Part shown: piece by piece, positions 16,659-24,088 of the stretch | How the letters are laid out: every line of letters begins with the position of its first letter | How positions within the stretch are numbered: the first letter of the stretch is position 1 | Made by a program: the position numbers and the translations under genes | The notes under the pieces: model-generated | Database searches by the model: none | What the model was told of the DNA's origin: nothing | The model's input: the letters and a program-made list of their open reading frames with translations, nothing else | DNA from: Acidobacteriota bacterium | GTDB lineage: Bacteria > Acidobacteriota > Blastocatellia > Pyrinomonadales > Pyrinomonadaceae | DNA length: 64,000 bases | Assembly (NCBI GenBank): GCA_019239425.1 | Contig: JAFAZX010000045.1 | Span: 124,001-188,000, forward strand | Direction: 5' to 3'

Positions 16659-17219
16659 ATGAGAGAGTTTTCGATGTTCGAGCAGGCCGTGGCCTTCGCG
16701 GGCGAGACGGTCGAAGACCTCGGCACGGTCACGCACGTCTCGCGGCGCGACTTCGACGAGCGCCCGACCTTCCGCTTCCGCGCGCAGGTGCCGGCCCTCG
16801 AATACCTCTCCCTGCTCATCGAGAACGCCGTCCTGCTGCGCACGCACCGCGGCGGGAGACTCTACGCCGGCTTCGAAAGACTCTCGCGGATGGAGCCGGT
16901 CGTCGACCGCTACATGCGCATCGCCGACGTGTCGGAGCGCGTCTACGTCTTCGGCGAGCCAGACTGGACGCCGCCGCGCCACCCGAACATGCGCGTCATC
17001 GAATTGTCGGACGCGTCCCGCCTCGCGCGCGAGTGGTTCGTCGTCGCGGACTCGCCCGCCCTGCGCGTCGCGCTCGTCGGCCTCGACGAAGAAGGCATGG
17101 ACGCCCGCGGCGTCCCCGAAGAGCGCACCCTCTCCGCCCTCAAGACGCACGACCCGGCCATCGTCCGCCGCCTGGCCTCCGCCGCCGAGGGCCTCATCGA
17201 CAAGTCGCTCGGCAACTGA
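16659..17219 (+). CDS. DICT sensory-domain protein
   Basis: 186 residues. The first about 120 residues match the DICT domain (named from diguanylate cyclases and two-component systems): MREFSMFEQAV, then ALEYLSLLIENAVLLR, YAGFERLSRMEPVVDRYMRIADVSERVYVFGE. DICT is usually a sensor attached to GGDEF, EAL or kinase domains, but here it is essentially alone with a short alpha/beta C-terminus. The start was chosen at 16659 because the frame upstream overlaps mpl and encodes an unlikely Arg-rich segment; ATG 16674 is an alternative with a better-placed GAGAG. It sits between mpl and pta without overlap. Confidence 0.78.
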   Translation: MREFSMFEQAVAFAGETVEDLGTVTHVSRRDFDERPTFRFRAQVPALEYLSLLIENAVLLRTHRGGRLYAGFERLSRMEPVVDRYMRIADVSERVYVFGEPDWTPPRHPNMRVIELSDASRLAREWFVVADSPALRVALVGLDEEGMDARGVPEERTLSALKTHDPAIVRRLASAAEGLIDKSLGN

Positions 17220-17257
17220 CATTCGTGCTAAATTGGCACCCGCCGAAATATAAAGAA

Positions 17258-17336
17258 GGTGTTGGGTGTTAGGTGCTGGGTGTTGGGTTAAGGCGTGTTG
17301 TTTTAACCCAACACCCAGCACCTAACACCCAACACC
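17258..17336. repeat. Inverted repeat, GGTGYTG heptamer family (copy 5)
   Basis: Perfect 34-nt arms (17258-17291 and 17303-17336), 11-nt loop. The heptamers are GGTGTTG, GGTGTTA, GGTGCTG, GGTGTTG, then GGTTAA. Relative to the copy at 15047, three C/T differences in the left arm are matched by G/A differences in the right arm. Confidence 0.96.
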
Positions 17337-17353
17337 CTGTACTCCTTCGCCCT

Positions 17354-18361
17354 ATGTCGATACTCGAACGCATACGTCAGCGCGCGGCGGCCGACCCGCA
17401 GCACATCGTCCTGCCGGAAGGCGAAGACCCGCGCACGGTCGTCGCCGCCTCGATAGTCGCGCGCGAACGTATCGCGCGCGTGACCGTGCTCGGCGACGAG
17501 GAGAAGGTGCGCGCGCACGCGCGCGCGGCCGGCGCAGACCTCGGCGGCGTGAACGTCCTCGACCACACGAAGGCCTCCGACTTCGAGCGCGTCGCCGCCC
17601 TTTACCACGAGCTGCGCAGGGCGAAGGGCATGATGCCCGACGAGGCGCGCATCGCCGTGCGCGACCCGCTCTACTACGGCAACCTGCTCGTGCGCGAGGG
17701 CAAGGCCGACGGCTCGGTCGCGGGCGCGACGAACACGACCGCGCACACCGTCCGCGCCGCCCTCCAGTGCATCGGCATCCGGCCGGGCTTTAAGATCGTC
17801 AGCAGCTTCTTCGTGATGGTTCTGCCCGACCCCGCGTTCGGCGCGAACGGCGCGCTCATCTACGCCGACTGCGGCGTCGTCATCGAGCCCTCGGCCGCAG
17901 AGCTGGCCGAGATCGCCATCGCCTCGGCCGACTCCTGCCGCGCGCTCCTGGAGGCCGAGCCGCGCGTCGCCATGCTCTCCTTCTCGACCAAGGGCAGCGC
18001 CAGGCACCAACTCGTTGACAAGGTCGTCGAGGCGACGCGCACGGTGCGCGCGCGCCAGCCCGAGTTGGAAGTAGACGGCGAGTTGCAGGCCGACGCGGCG
18101 CTCGTCCCCCGAGTCGGCGAATCCAAAGCGCCCGGCTCAAGCGTCGCGGGCCGCGCCAACGTGCTCATCTTCCCAGACCTGCAGGCGGGCAACATCGCCT
18201 ACAAGCTGACCGAAAGGCTCGGCGGCGCGACCGCCATCGGCCCCGTCCTTCAGGGACTCGACAGGCCCGCCAACGACCTCTCCCGCGGCTGCAAGGCCGA
18301 AGACATCGTGGATGCCGTCGCCATCACCGCCGTGCAGGCACAGGCGCGAAAGAAAGGATGA
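17354..18361 (+). CDS. pta: Phosphate acetyltransferase
   Basis: 335 residues, the catalytic Pta domain alone (short form, without the DRTGG regulatory region). Pta interconverts acetyl-CoA and acetyl phosphate. Family motifs are visible: [11 protein letters not shown] near the start, [19 protein letters not shown] (about 118-136), [29 protein letters not shown] and [20 protein letters not shown] near the end. A phosphate butyryltransferase assignment is less likely given these motifs and the length. No ackA is adjacent. The start was set at 17354 since the upstream in-frame ATG is in an inverted repeat. The stop TGA lies within the next repeat. Confidence 0.93.
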   Translation: MSILERIRQRAAADPQHIVLPEGEDPRTVVAASIVARERIARVTVLGDEEKVRAHARAAGADLGGVNVLDHTKASDFERVAALYHELRRAKGMMPDEARIAVRDPLYYGNLLVREGKADGSVAGATNTTAHTVRAALQCIGIRPGFKIVSSFFVMVLPDPAFGANGALIYADCGVVIEPSAAELAEIAIASADSCRALLEAEPRVAMLSFSTKGSARHQLVDKVVEATRTVRARQPELEVDGELQADAALVPRVGESKAPGSSVAGRANVLIFPDLQAGNIAYKLTERLGGATAIGPVLQGLDRPANDLSRGCKAEDIVDAVAITAVQAQARKKG

Positions 18362-18434
18362 AGGATGAAGGCGGAAGGATGAAGTTGATGCGGTCTGCTG
18401 TCACTTCATCCTTCATCCCTCCGCCTTCATCCTT
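18354..18434. repeat. Inverted repeat, GGATGAA heptamer family (copy 1)
   Basis: Arms 18354-18385 and 18403-18434, each 32 nt. Both are runs of GGATGAA with one GGCGGAA/GGCGGAG unit, but that odd unit is the third heptamer in one arm and the second in the other, so the arms differ by a one-heptamer shift. It overlaps the pta stop codon and ends 10 nt before the next ATG. Confidence 0.85.
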
Positions 18435-18444
18435 CCGAAGAGTC

Positions 18445-18681
18445 ATGTCAGACGAACCTCAAAAACATCTCTACCGGTTGCCGCGGAGAAGGCGCGGGCC
18501 GCAGACGTTCAGGCTGGGCGACACGGTGCGCGTGCTGTCGGGGCCGTTCGCCTCGTTCCCCGCCAGGATCGAGGGCATCAACCAGGCGAAGCGTCTGCTG
18601 AAGGTGCGCGTCGAAATCTTCGGCCGCGTGACGGACTTGAAACTCGACTACGCCGACGTCGAAACCGTTTCGTTCAAATGA
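18445..18681 (+). CDS. Solo KOW-domain protein (NusG C-terminal-like)
   Basis: 78 residues. After a basic N-terminus (LPRRRRGPQ), residues about 23-75 match a NusG-type KOW domain: GDTVRVLSGPFASFPARI, NQAKRLLKVRV and EIFGRVTDLKLDYADVE. In NusG this domain contacts Rho or ribosomal protein S10. Here the RNA-polymerase-binding NGN domain is absent, so it is either a ribosome/RNA-binding accessory or a decoy. The start was placed at 18445, after the inverted repeat. The TGA overlaps the ATG of the next gene (ATGA), indicating coupling to the BtpA-family gene. Confidence 0.83.
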   Translation: MSDEPQKHLYRLPRRRRGPQTFRLGDTVRVLSGPFASFPARIEGINQAKRLLKVRVEIFGRVTDLKLDYADVETVSFK

Positions 18682-19532
18682 GCTTCGAACTGTTCGCGAC
18701 GCGGAAGCCCGTCGTCGGCGTCATACACGTCGGCGCGCTGCCGGGCACGCCCGCCGCTTCGCTCAACGTCGAAGGGCTAACGGAACTCGCCGTGCGTGAG
18801 GCGGCCCTCTACCGCGACGGCGGCGTGGACGGCCTGATGGTCGAGAACATGCACGACGTGCCGTACCTGCGCGGCGCGGTCGGCCCCGAAGTCGTGGCGG
18901 CGATGGCCGTCCTGGCGCGCGCGGTGAAGTCGGAGGCGGGCCTGCCCGTCGGCGTGCAGATTCTCGCGGGCGCCAACGTCGAGGCGCTGGCGGTCGCGCA
19001 CGCCGCGGGGCTCGACTACGTGCGGGTCGAGGCCTACGCCTTCGCGCACGTCGCGGACGAAGGTCTGATTCAGTCTTCGGCGGCGGAGCTTCTGCGCTTC
19101 CGCCGCAAGATCGGCGCCGAGCGCGTGCGCGTCTGGGCCGACGTGAAGAAGAAGCACTCGGCGCACGCCATCACGTCCGACGTTTCCCTGGGCGAGACGT
19201 GCGCGGCGGTCGAGTTCATGCGCGGCGACGCCGTCATCGTCTCGGGTTCGGCCACGGGCGAGGCGCCGCGCGCGGCGGACGTGCGGGAGGCGAAGGGGCA
19301 CTGCCGCATCCCCGTCGTCCTCGGCTCGGGCGTCACGCCCGAGAACGTCTCGGAGTTCTACGACGCGGCCGACGGCTTCATCGTCGGCTCCTACTTCAAG
19401 GAGCAGGGGCTCTGGTCGAACACGGTCGAGCCCGCGCGCGTCCGCCGCCTGGTCGAGGCCGTGCGCGACCTCGGCGGGAAACGTCACAGCGTTTCCGGAG
19501 CATCAGAACCGGCGGGTACAAATTTTAAGTGA
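18678..19532 (+). CDS. BtpA/SgcQ-family TIM-barrel protein
   Basis: 284 residues. The first about 255 residues match the BtpA family: VGVIHVGALPGTP, GVDGLMVENMHDVPY, GVQILAGAN, WADVKKKHSAHAIT, VIVSGSATGEAP and the phosphate-binding PVVLGSGVTPENV. BtpA was linked to photosystem I stability in cyanobacteria; SgcQ lies in a sugar operon in E. coli; most members are uncharacterised. The fold suggests a phosphorylated sugar or nucleotide substrate. The start overlaps the solo KOW gene by four bases. The last about 20 residues are not conserved-looking. Confidence 0.85.
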   Translation: MSFELFATRKPVVGVIHVGALPGTPAASLNVEGLTELAVREAALYRDGGVDGLMVENMHDVPYLRGAVGPEVVAAMAVLARAVKSEAGLPVGVQILAGANVEALAVAHAAGLDYVRVEAYAFAHVADEGLIQSSAAELLRFRRKIGAERVRVWADVKKKHSAHAITSDVSLGETCAAVEFMRGDAVIVSGSATGEAPRAADVREAKGHCRIPVVLGSGVTPENVSEFYDAADGFIVGSYFKEQGLWSNTVEPARVRRLVEAVRDLGGKRHSVSGASEPAGTNFK

Positions 19533-19547
19533 CGACGGGGAGTCGTG

Positions 19548-20726
19548 ATGCCTTTACGCCGCCTGCCGAACCTGCCCTTGAGCGCGCTCTTCGTGCTCCT
19601 GCTCGCCGCGCCCCTGTGCGCGCAGAGCGGGGTGCGCCCGCGCCCGACGCCGAAGCCCGTTGACGACGACGACGTGACCGAGAGCGTCTACACCGAGGAG
19701 GTGCGCATCCCCGTCTTCGCCTTCGACGAGAAGGGGAACTTCGACGGCACGCTCGCGGTGGACGACGTGCTCGTCGTCGAGGACGACGTGCCGCAGCAGG
19801 TCAAGAGCGTGCGGCGCACGCCCGCCTCGGTCGTGCTCCTGCTCGGCACCGGCTGGGACTTAGACCCGGCCGTGCGCTCCAACACGACGCGCGACGTGGC
19901 GCTCGCCCTCATCCGCAACCTGCGCGAGGGCGACAGCGTCGCCGTCGTCCAGTACAACAGCAAGGTGGACACCCTGCAGGGCTGGACGGGCGACAAGGTC
20001 GAGGCCGCGCGCTCCGTGCGCACGCAGCTCGTCTCGGGCGAGGGTTCGAACCTTTCGCGCGGCCTGAGGCGCGCCGTCGAGCTGCTCTCGGAGCGGCCCG
20101 TCGGCAACCGGCACCTCGTCATCGTCGGCGACGGCATCGACACGGCCAGCTCGCGCGACTACGACGAGGCGCGGCGGCGGCTGGTCGCCTCGCAGGCGAC
20201 GCTGCACGTCATCAGCTACAACGAGGTGGCGCGCGAGCAGTTGAAGCGGCCGTGGTGGAAGGCCCCGCCCGAGCGGCCGGGCGCCACACAGACGGCCGCA
20301 GACCAGGCGACCGTCGGCATCGACCCGACGCGCCCGCCCGGCATGCGCGGCCCCGGCATCAACCCGCACGACGTGAACTCGGGCGTCACCTTCGACCCGG
20401 CGCTCAAGCGCCGCCGCGAGGAGGCCAAGCGCGAGATGGAGCGCGGACAGGCGCGCCTTAAAACTCTGACCGAAGAGACGGGCGGCCGCCTGCGCGAGCC
20501 GGACACGGAGGAGAACATGGGCGTCGAGGCGGCCTCGGTCGCGCGCGAGATAGACTCGCAGTACGTCGTCACCTACAGCCCCAAGCGCCCCCTGCGCAGG
20601 GCCACGGCCAGCGAGTACCGGCACATCCACGTCGGCGCGCGCCGCCAGGGCCTCACCCTCCGCGCACGCGCCGGCTACGTCGTCGGCACCATGCGCCAGC
20701 CGGAAGGCGGGAAGGCGAAAGAATAA
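19548..20726 (+). CDS. Secreted VWFA-related acidobacterial-type protein
   Basis: 392 residues with a signal peptide (cleavage around LCAQ, residue 26). The VWA-like domain (about 90-230) begins with VVLLLGTGWDLDP and continues through GEGSNLSRGLRRAV and HLVIVGDGIDTASS. The first MIDAS motif is degenerate (GTGWD rather than DxSxS), so metal binding may be lost. The C-terminal part (about 300-390) contains the SQYVVTYSP and HIHVGARRQGLTLRARAGY pattern typical of these proteins. The role is unknown; the family expands in soil Acidobacteriota. ATG 19548 is preferred over an immediately preceding GTG. The stop TAA directly abuts a composite inverted repeat. Confidence 0.87.
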   Translation: MPLRRLPNLPLSALFVLLLAAPLCAQSGVRPRPTPKPVDDDDVTESVYTEEVRIPVFAFDEKGNFDGTLAVDDVLVVEDDVPQQVKSVRRTPASVVLLLGTGWDLDPAVRSNTTRDVALALIRNLREGDSVAVVQYNSKVDTLQGWTGDKVEAARSVRTQLVSGEGSNLSRGLRRAVELLSERPVGNRHLVIVGDGIDTASSRDYDEARRRLVASQATLHVISYNEVAREQLKRPWWKAPPERPGATQTAADQATVGIDPTRPPGMRGPGINPHDVNSGVTFDPALKRRREEAKREMERGQARLKTLTEETGGRLREPDTEENMGVEAASVAREIDSQYVVTYSPKRPLRRATASEYRHIHVGARRQGLTLRARAGYVVGTMRQPEGGKAKE

Positions 20727-20856
20727 GGCAGAAGCCCGACCGTGAGGGAGGGCGTCGGTCAAACGCAGAAGGAGGGATGATGAGAGACCGCGTGTCTCTC
20801 ATCATCCCTCCTTCCTATGTCAGCTATACGCCCTCCCTCACGGTCGGGCTTCTGCC
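20727..20856. repeat. Composite nested inverted repeat between convergent genes
   Basis: The outer arms (20727-20755 and 20828-20856, 29 nt, perfect) belong to the GAAGCCCGACCGTGAG family. In the loop lies a second perfect inverted repeat (20768-20787 and 20795-20814, 20 nt) of GGATGA-type sequence, as if one element had inserted into another. It fills the gap between two convergent genes, beginning on the base after TAA and ending 5 nt before the opposing stop. It could act as a bidirectional terminator. Confidence 0.93.
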
Positions 20857-20861
20857 TGCTT

Positions 20862-22004
20862 TCAGTTGACCATCGCGCCGCTGCGGGCGTAGAGGTTCTG
20901 TGCGACCTGTTCGACGCGGCGGGCGGTGCGGGCCGTCTCGCGCGCGCCGAGCGAGCGGCGGCGGATGTCGGCCCACTCCTCGGCCGGGACGCGGCGGAAG
21001 GCCTCGACGACGTTCGGGTCGAACTGGCGGCCGGCGTACGTCTCAAGCTCCGCGAGCGCGTCCTCGTAGGGGCGCCCGGCGCGGTAGACGCGGTCGGAGG
21101 TGATGGCGTCGAAGGCGTCGGCCACGGCGAAGATGCGCGCGTTGAGGTCTATCTCCTCGCCGCGCAGGCCGAGGGGGTAGCCGCTGCCGTCCCACTTCTC
21201 GTGGTGCTGCGCGACGACCTTGGCCGCCCCTTCCAGAAACTCGATCCCGCGCAGAATCTTCTGCCCGTGCAGGGGGTGTTCGCGCATGCGCACCCACTCC
21301 TCCTCGGTCAGCTTCGCGGGCTTGCGCAGGATGGCGTCGGGCACGCCGATCTTCCCGATGTCGTGGAGCAAAGAGCCGAACTCCAGCGACCGCATCTGCT
21401 CCGCGTCCAGATTCAACTCGCGGCCGAGGCGCAGCGAGAAGTTGACGACGCGCTCCGAGTGGCCGTGCGTCTCGAGGTCGCGCGTCTCGAGCGCCGCGGT
21501 CAGGCCCTTGAGCGTCGTGCGGTAGGCGTCGCCGAGCGAGCGCAGCGCGCCGTCGAGCTCCTCCGTCCGCTGCGCCACCATCTCTTCGAGGTACGTCTCG
21601 TAGCGCCGCTTCTCGGCGCGCAGGAAGTGGTGTTCGAGCGCGCGGCTCACGGCCGCCTCGACGTGGTGCAGGTCGAACGGCTTCATCACGTAGTCGAAGG
21701 CGCCCGCGCGCAGGGCGTTGATGGCGCTCTCGACCGTCTGCACGCCGCTGATCATGATGACGACCGTGTCGGGCGCAAGCTCTTTCACGCGCGGGATCAG
21801 TTCGAGCCCGCTCATGCCGCCCATCATGATGTCGCTGATGACGAGGTCGTAGCCGGCGTCGCGCAGACGTTCGAGCGCCTCCTCGGCCGACCCGACCGCC
21901 TCGCAGCCGTAGAGCGGGCTCAGCAGGTCGCACAGGACGTGCCTGATCTCAGGCTCGTCGTCGGCGACGAGGATGCGCGCCCTTGTGCCCAGAGTCTTAG
22001 ACAT
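20862..22004 (-). CDS. Response regulator with HD-GYP phosphodiesterase output
   Basis: 380 residues. A REC domain (about 10-125; acidic pocket DDE, phospho-Asp in DLVISDIMMGG) is joined by a coiled coil (about 130-165) to an HD-GYP domain (about 170-345). The motifs are intact: HGHSERV, LLHDIGKIGVPD, HEKWDGSGYPLGLRGEEI and ARIFAVADAFDAIT. HD-GYP proteins hydrolyse cyclic di-GMP, so this is an RpfG-like switch. The ATG at 22004 with an upstream GGAG is preferred to a TTG six codons earlier. No partner kinase is adjacent. Its 5' region (22074-22097) has an 8-bp hairpin (CCGCCACG). Confidence 0.92.
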   Translation of the reverse strand: MSKTLGTRARILVADDEPEIRHVLCDLLSPLYGCEAVGSAEEALERLRDAGYDLVISDIMMGGMSGLELIPRVKELAPDTVVIMISGVQTVESAINALRAGAFDYVMKPFDLHHVEAAVSRALEHHFLRAEKRRYETYLEEMVAQRTEELDGALRSLGDAYRTTLKGLTAALETRDLETHGHSERVVNFSLRLGRELNLDAEQMRSLEFGSLLHDIGKIGVPDAILRKPAKLTEEEWVRMREHPLHGQKILRGIEFLEGAAKVVAQHHEKWDGSGYPLGLRGEEIDLNARIFAVADAFDAITSDRVYRAGRPYEDALAELETYAGRQFDPNVVEAFRRVPAEEWADIRRRSLGARETARTARRVEQVAQNLYARSGAMVN

Positions 22005-22022
22005 AGACGTACGTCTCCGCAA

Positions 22023-22206
22023 AACGAACGGGTAACCATCGGGTGAAACTTCGAGGAGGGAGAGGGCCTTACCCCGCCACGCCCCAACGCGTGGCGGTAT
22101 CGCCGAAGAGGCAACTCATATTAGCGCGCGTGGGTGAGTTTAGACAAGCGGTTATCTGTTTGCTATCTCACCCGGCCCCGGCGCGGGGGGGCGGGAACCG
22201 GGCGGG
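22023..22206. other. Intergenic region with a short hairpin
   Basis: A gap between two minus-strand genes. It holds an 8-bp stem (22074-22081 with 22090-22097) about 70 bases upstream of the HD-GYP start on the minus strand and a GC-rich tract. No riboswitch consensus, tRNA or coding frame is recognisable. Confidence 0.4.
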
Positions 22207-23313
22207 TCAGTAGTAGACGATCTCGCGGAACTCGGCCCAGTAGGGCACCGGCTGCTCCGAGCCTGCCGGCCTGATGAGTAAGGTCTTGCGCGTCCAGTTC
22301 CCCTGCTCGTCGTACGCGAACTCGGCCGAGGGCGCGCCGCTCAAAGTCCGCGGCTGCCCGCCCTTGTCATACCAGCGGAGTTCCCTGTTCTTGACCGAGC
22401 CGTCGGCGTTCAGCTCGACTGCGCCGGCGTCGTCCCCCTTCCCTTCGGGGCCGTAGAGCAGCCGCTGCTTCAGCGCGCCGCGCGCGTCGTAGGTGGCGAC
22501 CTCCTTCGTCCCCTTCTCGTCGTCGTACGTGTAGACGACGCGGCCCGGCTCGGGCGCGTGCGTGACGCGGACGTTCGGGACGGCGTTGAACTCGCGCGTC
22601 TCCTGCTCCTTCACGCGCCCCTTCGCGTCGTACTTGTAGAAGAACCTGTACCTCAAAGTCTGCCCCTGGTACTGCGCCGTCTCGGCGAGGCGCCCTTCCG
22701 CGTCGTAGACGCTGGCCTTCCTCCACACGACCGCGTCCGCGGCGTTGTAGGAGGTCTCCGTGAGCAGTTGGCCGCGCGCGTCGTACGTGTAGGCGAGACG
22801 GCCGGCGCGCTGGCCCTGCCAGGTGTAGAAGGCCTCCTCGGTCTTGTTGCCCGCGGCGTCGTAGGCGTAGGTGAACCTCTGGGCTAGGGTTCCGTCGGAG
22901 TCGTAGACGTTGTACTCGACCCTCCTCCCGGCCTCGTCGAACTTGTAGGCGTGACGGCGCGGCTTCTTGAGGTTCGTATCCACGAGGCTCGCGTACTCTT
23001 CGTAGCCGGTGTTCCTCCCGGCCTCGTCGAACGTGTAGGCGACCCGCGAGGAGGGCGACCCGCCCTGGTCGTAAGAGACCTCCTCCGTCTTGTTCCCGCG
23101 CTCGTCGAAGCTCGTCCTGCGCATGATGAGGCGCACGCCCTCCGCGCTCCCGCCCTCGCCGAGCGTGTACTCGACCCGCCCGACCTCCACGTACTTCACG
23201 CGCCCGGCGAGGCCCGCCCGCTCCGCGTCGCTCTTAACCCGCGCGGCCTCCTGCGCCCGCGCGCCGCCCGGCGACAAAACCAACAGCAACAAGACGAGGC
23301 TCAAAGACTTCAT
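22207..23313 (-). CDS. Secreted YD/RHS-like repeat protein
   Basis: 368 residues with a Sec signal peptide (about 1-21, ending ARAQ). The mature part is made of about ten degenerate YD-type repeats (TFDEAGRNTG, KFDEAGRRVE, AYDAAGNKTEE, TYDARGQLLTE, VYDAEGRLAE, KYDAKGRVKE and so on), each a beta-hairpin of about 20-30 residues. Such proteins form open beta-rich sheets on the cell surface or in the envelope. It lacks the RHS core and a toxin domain, so it is not a polymorphic toxin. The start is ATG 23313 with GGAGGGG upstream. The product is probably structural or binding; no specific function can be assigned. Confidence 0.82.
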   Translation of the reverse strand: MKSLSLVLLLLVLSPGGARAQEAARVKSDAERAGLAGRVKYVEVGRVEYTLGEGGSAEGVRLIMRRTSFDERGNKTEEVSYDQGGSPSSRVAYTFDEAGRNTGYEEYASLVDTNLKKPRRHAYKFDEAGRRVEYNVYDSDGTLAQRFTYAYDAAGNKTEEAFYTWQGQRAGRLAYTYDARGQLLTETSYNAADAVVWRKASVYDAEGRLAETAQYQGQTLRYRFFYKYDAKGRVKEQETREFNAVPNVRVTHAPEPGRVVYTYDDEKGTKEVATYDARGALKQRLLYGPEGKGDDAGAVELNADGSVKNRELRWYDKGGQPRTLSGAPSAEFAYDEQGNWTRKTLLIRPAGSEQPVPYWAEFREIVYY

Positions 23314-23386
23314 ACGCACACCCCTCCGTCAACTAAACCGACCCCCGCATCATACAACGCCCGCTCCCTTTCGCGGACTCGGCCGG

Positions 23387-23416
23387 TTGACTCGCCCGCG
23401 CTCGAACACCTATCAT
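23387..23416 (+). promoter_or_regulatory. Sigma70 promoter for tRNA-Leu
   Basis: TTGACT (23387-23392), 18-bp spacer, TATCAT (23411-23416); the tRNA begins 10 bases after the -10. Good match and spacing for a housekeeping promoter. Confidence 0.7.
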
Positions 23417-23425
23417 CCGTCCCAA

Positions 23426-23509
23426 GCCGGGGTGGTGGAATCGGTAGACACGCGGGTCTCAAAAACCCGTGGCCGCAAGGCCGTGACGGTTCGAGTCCGT
23501 CCCTCGGTA
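23426..23509 (+). tRNA. tRNA-Leu (anticodon CAA)
   Basis: An 84-nt cloverleaf. The acceptor stem GCCGGGG pairs with CCTCGGT (two G-U pairs, including 1-72). The anticodon stem CGGGT/ACCCG carries loop CTCAAAA, giving anticodon CAA (reads UUG). The long variable arm TGGCCGCAAGGCCGT is typical of class II leucine tRNAs. The T arm is GACGG-TTCGAGT-CCGTC and the discriminator is A. CCA is not encoded. The HNH gene on the opposite strand ends one base after the discriminator. Confidence 0.95.
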
Positions 23510-23510
23510 C

Positions 23511-24002
23511 TTAATTCCTTTTATTCCTCCCCGCGAATGTGTCGGTCTGGGAGTGACAGTTCGGGCACAGGAGCCTGAGATTCTCAATCCTGTGGTCGAA
23601 TTTGTCTCCGTTGATGTGGTCTAGCTGTAAGGCAATCGGCCTCCCCTTCCAATCGGTCAAGCCGCAGTCTTCCTCGTCACACCTAGCCTCCAAGAGACCT
23701 TCCCGCAGCAAGCGGATCTTCAACCGCGCGATATTCGTGTATGAAGAGTCTTTAATTAAAATCGCGGACAGCGGGATTGACCTGTACCGGTTATAACTCG
23801 GGCCGGTGCTGAAGCCGTATTCAATCATGTGGTCGGTGGGCAAGCTCAACTCTCGCGCCGCCGTCTTCAAAACGACGTAGCCGCCGCCGCTACGGTTACG
23901 TCCCAACTTCTTCGCGACCTCACCGACCGTCTTACTGGTAAGCCAGGCCTGAACAAACTCCTCCCGCGTGTACGACCTTTTCTTCCAGTCAGCTTTCCTC
24001 AT
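23511..24002 (-). CDS. HNH endonuclease
   Basis: 163 residues. The N-terminal half has a helix-turn-helix-like element (EEFVQAWLTSKTVGEVAKKLG). The C-terminal half is an HNH nuclease with zinc-knuckle cysteines (CDEEDCGL ... CPNCHS) and the metal/phosphate motif ALQLDHINGDKFDHRIENLRLLCPNCH, here split by eye into LDHINGD and ENLRLLCPNCHSQ. Such genes are usually mobile or phage-derived. The gene is noticeably less GC-rich than its neighbours, and its stop codon abuts the 3' end of a tRNA gene, both consistent with transfer. No integrase or terminase is present. ATG 24002 follows GGTGG; a GTG three codons upstream is the alternative. Confidence 0.88.
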   Translation of the reverse strand: MRKADWKKRSYTREEFVQAWLTSKTVGEVAKKLGRNRSGGGYVVLKTAARELSLPTDHMIEYGFSTGPSYNRYRSIPLSAILIKDSSYTNIARLKIRLLREGLLEARCDEEDCGLTDWKGRPIALQLDHINGDKFDHRIENLRLLCPNCHSQTDTFAGRNKRN

Positions 24003-24088
24003 CGTTGCCACCAGGTTTTGTCGGGTAAGGATGAAGACGTGCCCTGGCGGGGGCGTGACTTGAACGCGGAGGCCCCGAGACTTCAGAA

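Noticed and set aside
12462-18444. N-terminal extensions starting at ATGs inside the inverted repeats (12462, 13596, 17273, 18358)
   Set aside because: The extra residues are translations of repeat arms (for example TQHPAP), are not family-like, and good starts lie just after each repeat.
22023-22206. Possible cyclic-di-GMP riboswitch upstream of the HD-GYP gene
   Set aside because: The GGGGTTACCGATGG-like text is only partly similar and the conserved core of the known aptamer classes is missing.
23511-24011. Insertion sequence at the tRNA
   Set aside because: HNH is not a transposase, and no terminal inverted repeats or target duplication are visible.
24042-24088. tRNA-like 3' fragment on the minus strand (contains GTTCAAGTC and CCAGGGCAC)
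   Set aside because: The T stem and acceptor spacing do not pair as in a tRNA, and it does not match the tRNA-Leu at 23426 as a direct repeat, so it is not a convincing att duplicate. A GGGGC/GCCCC hairpin is visible instead.
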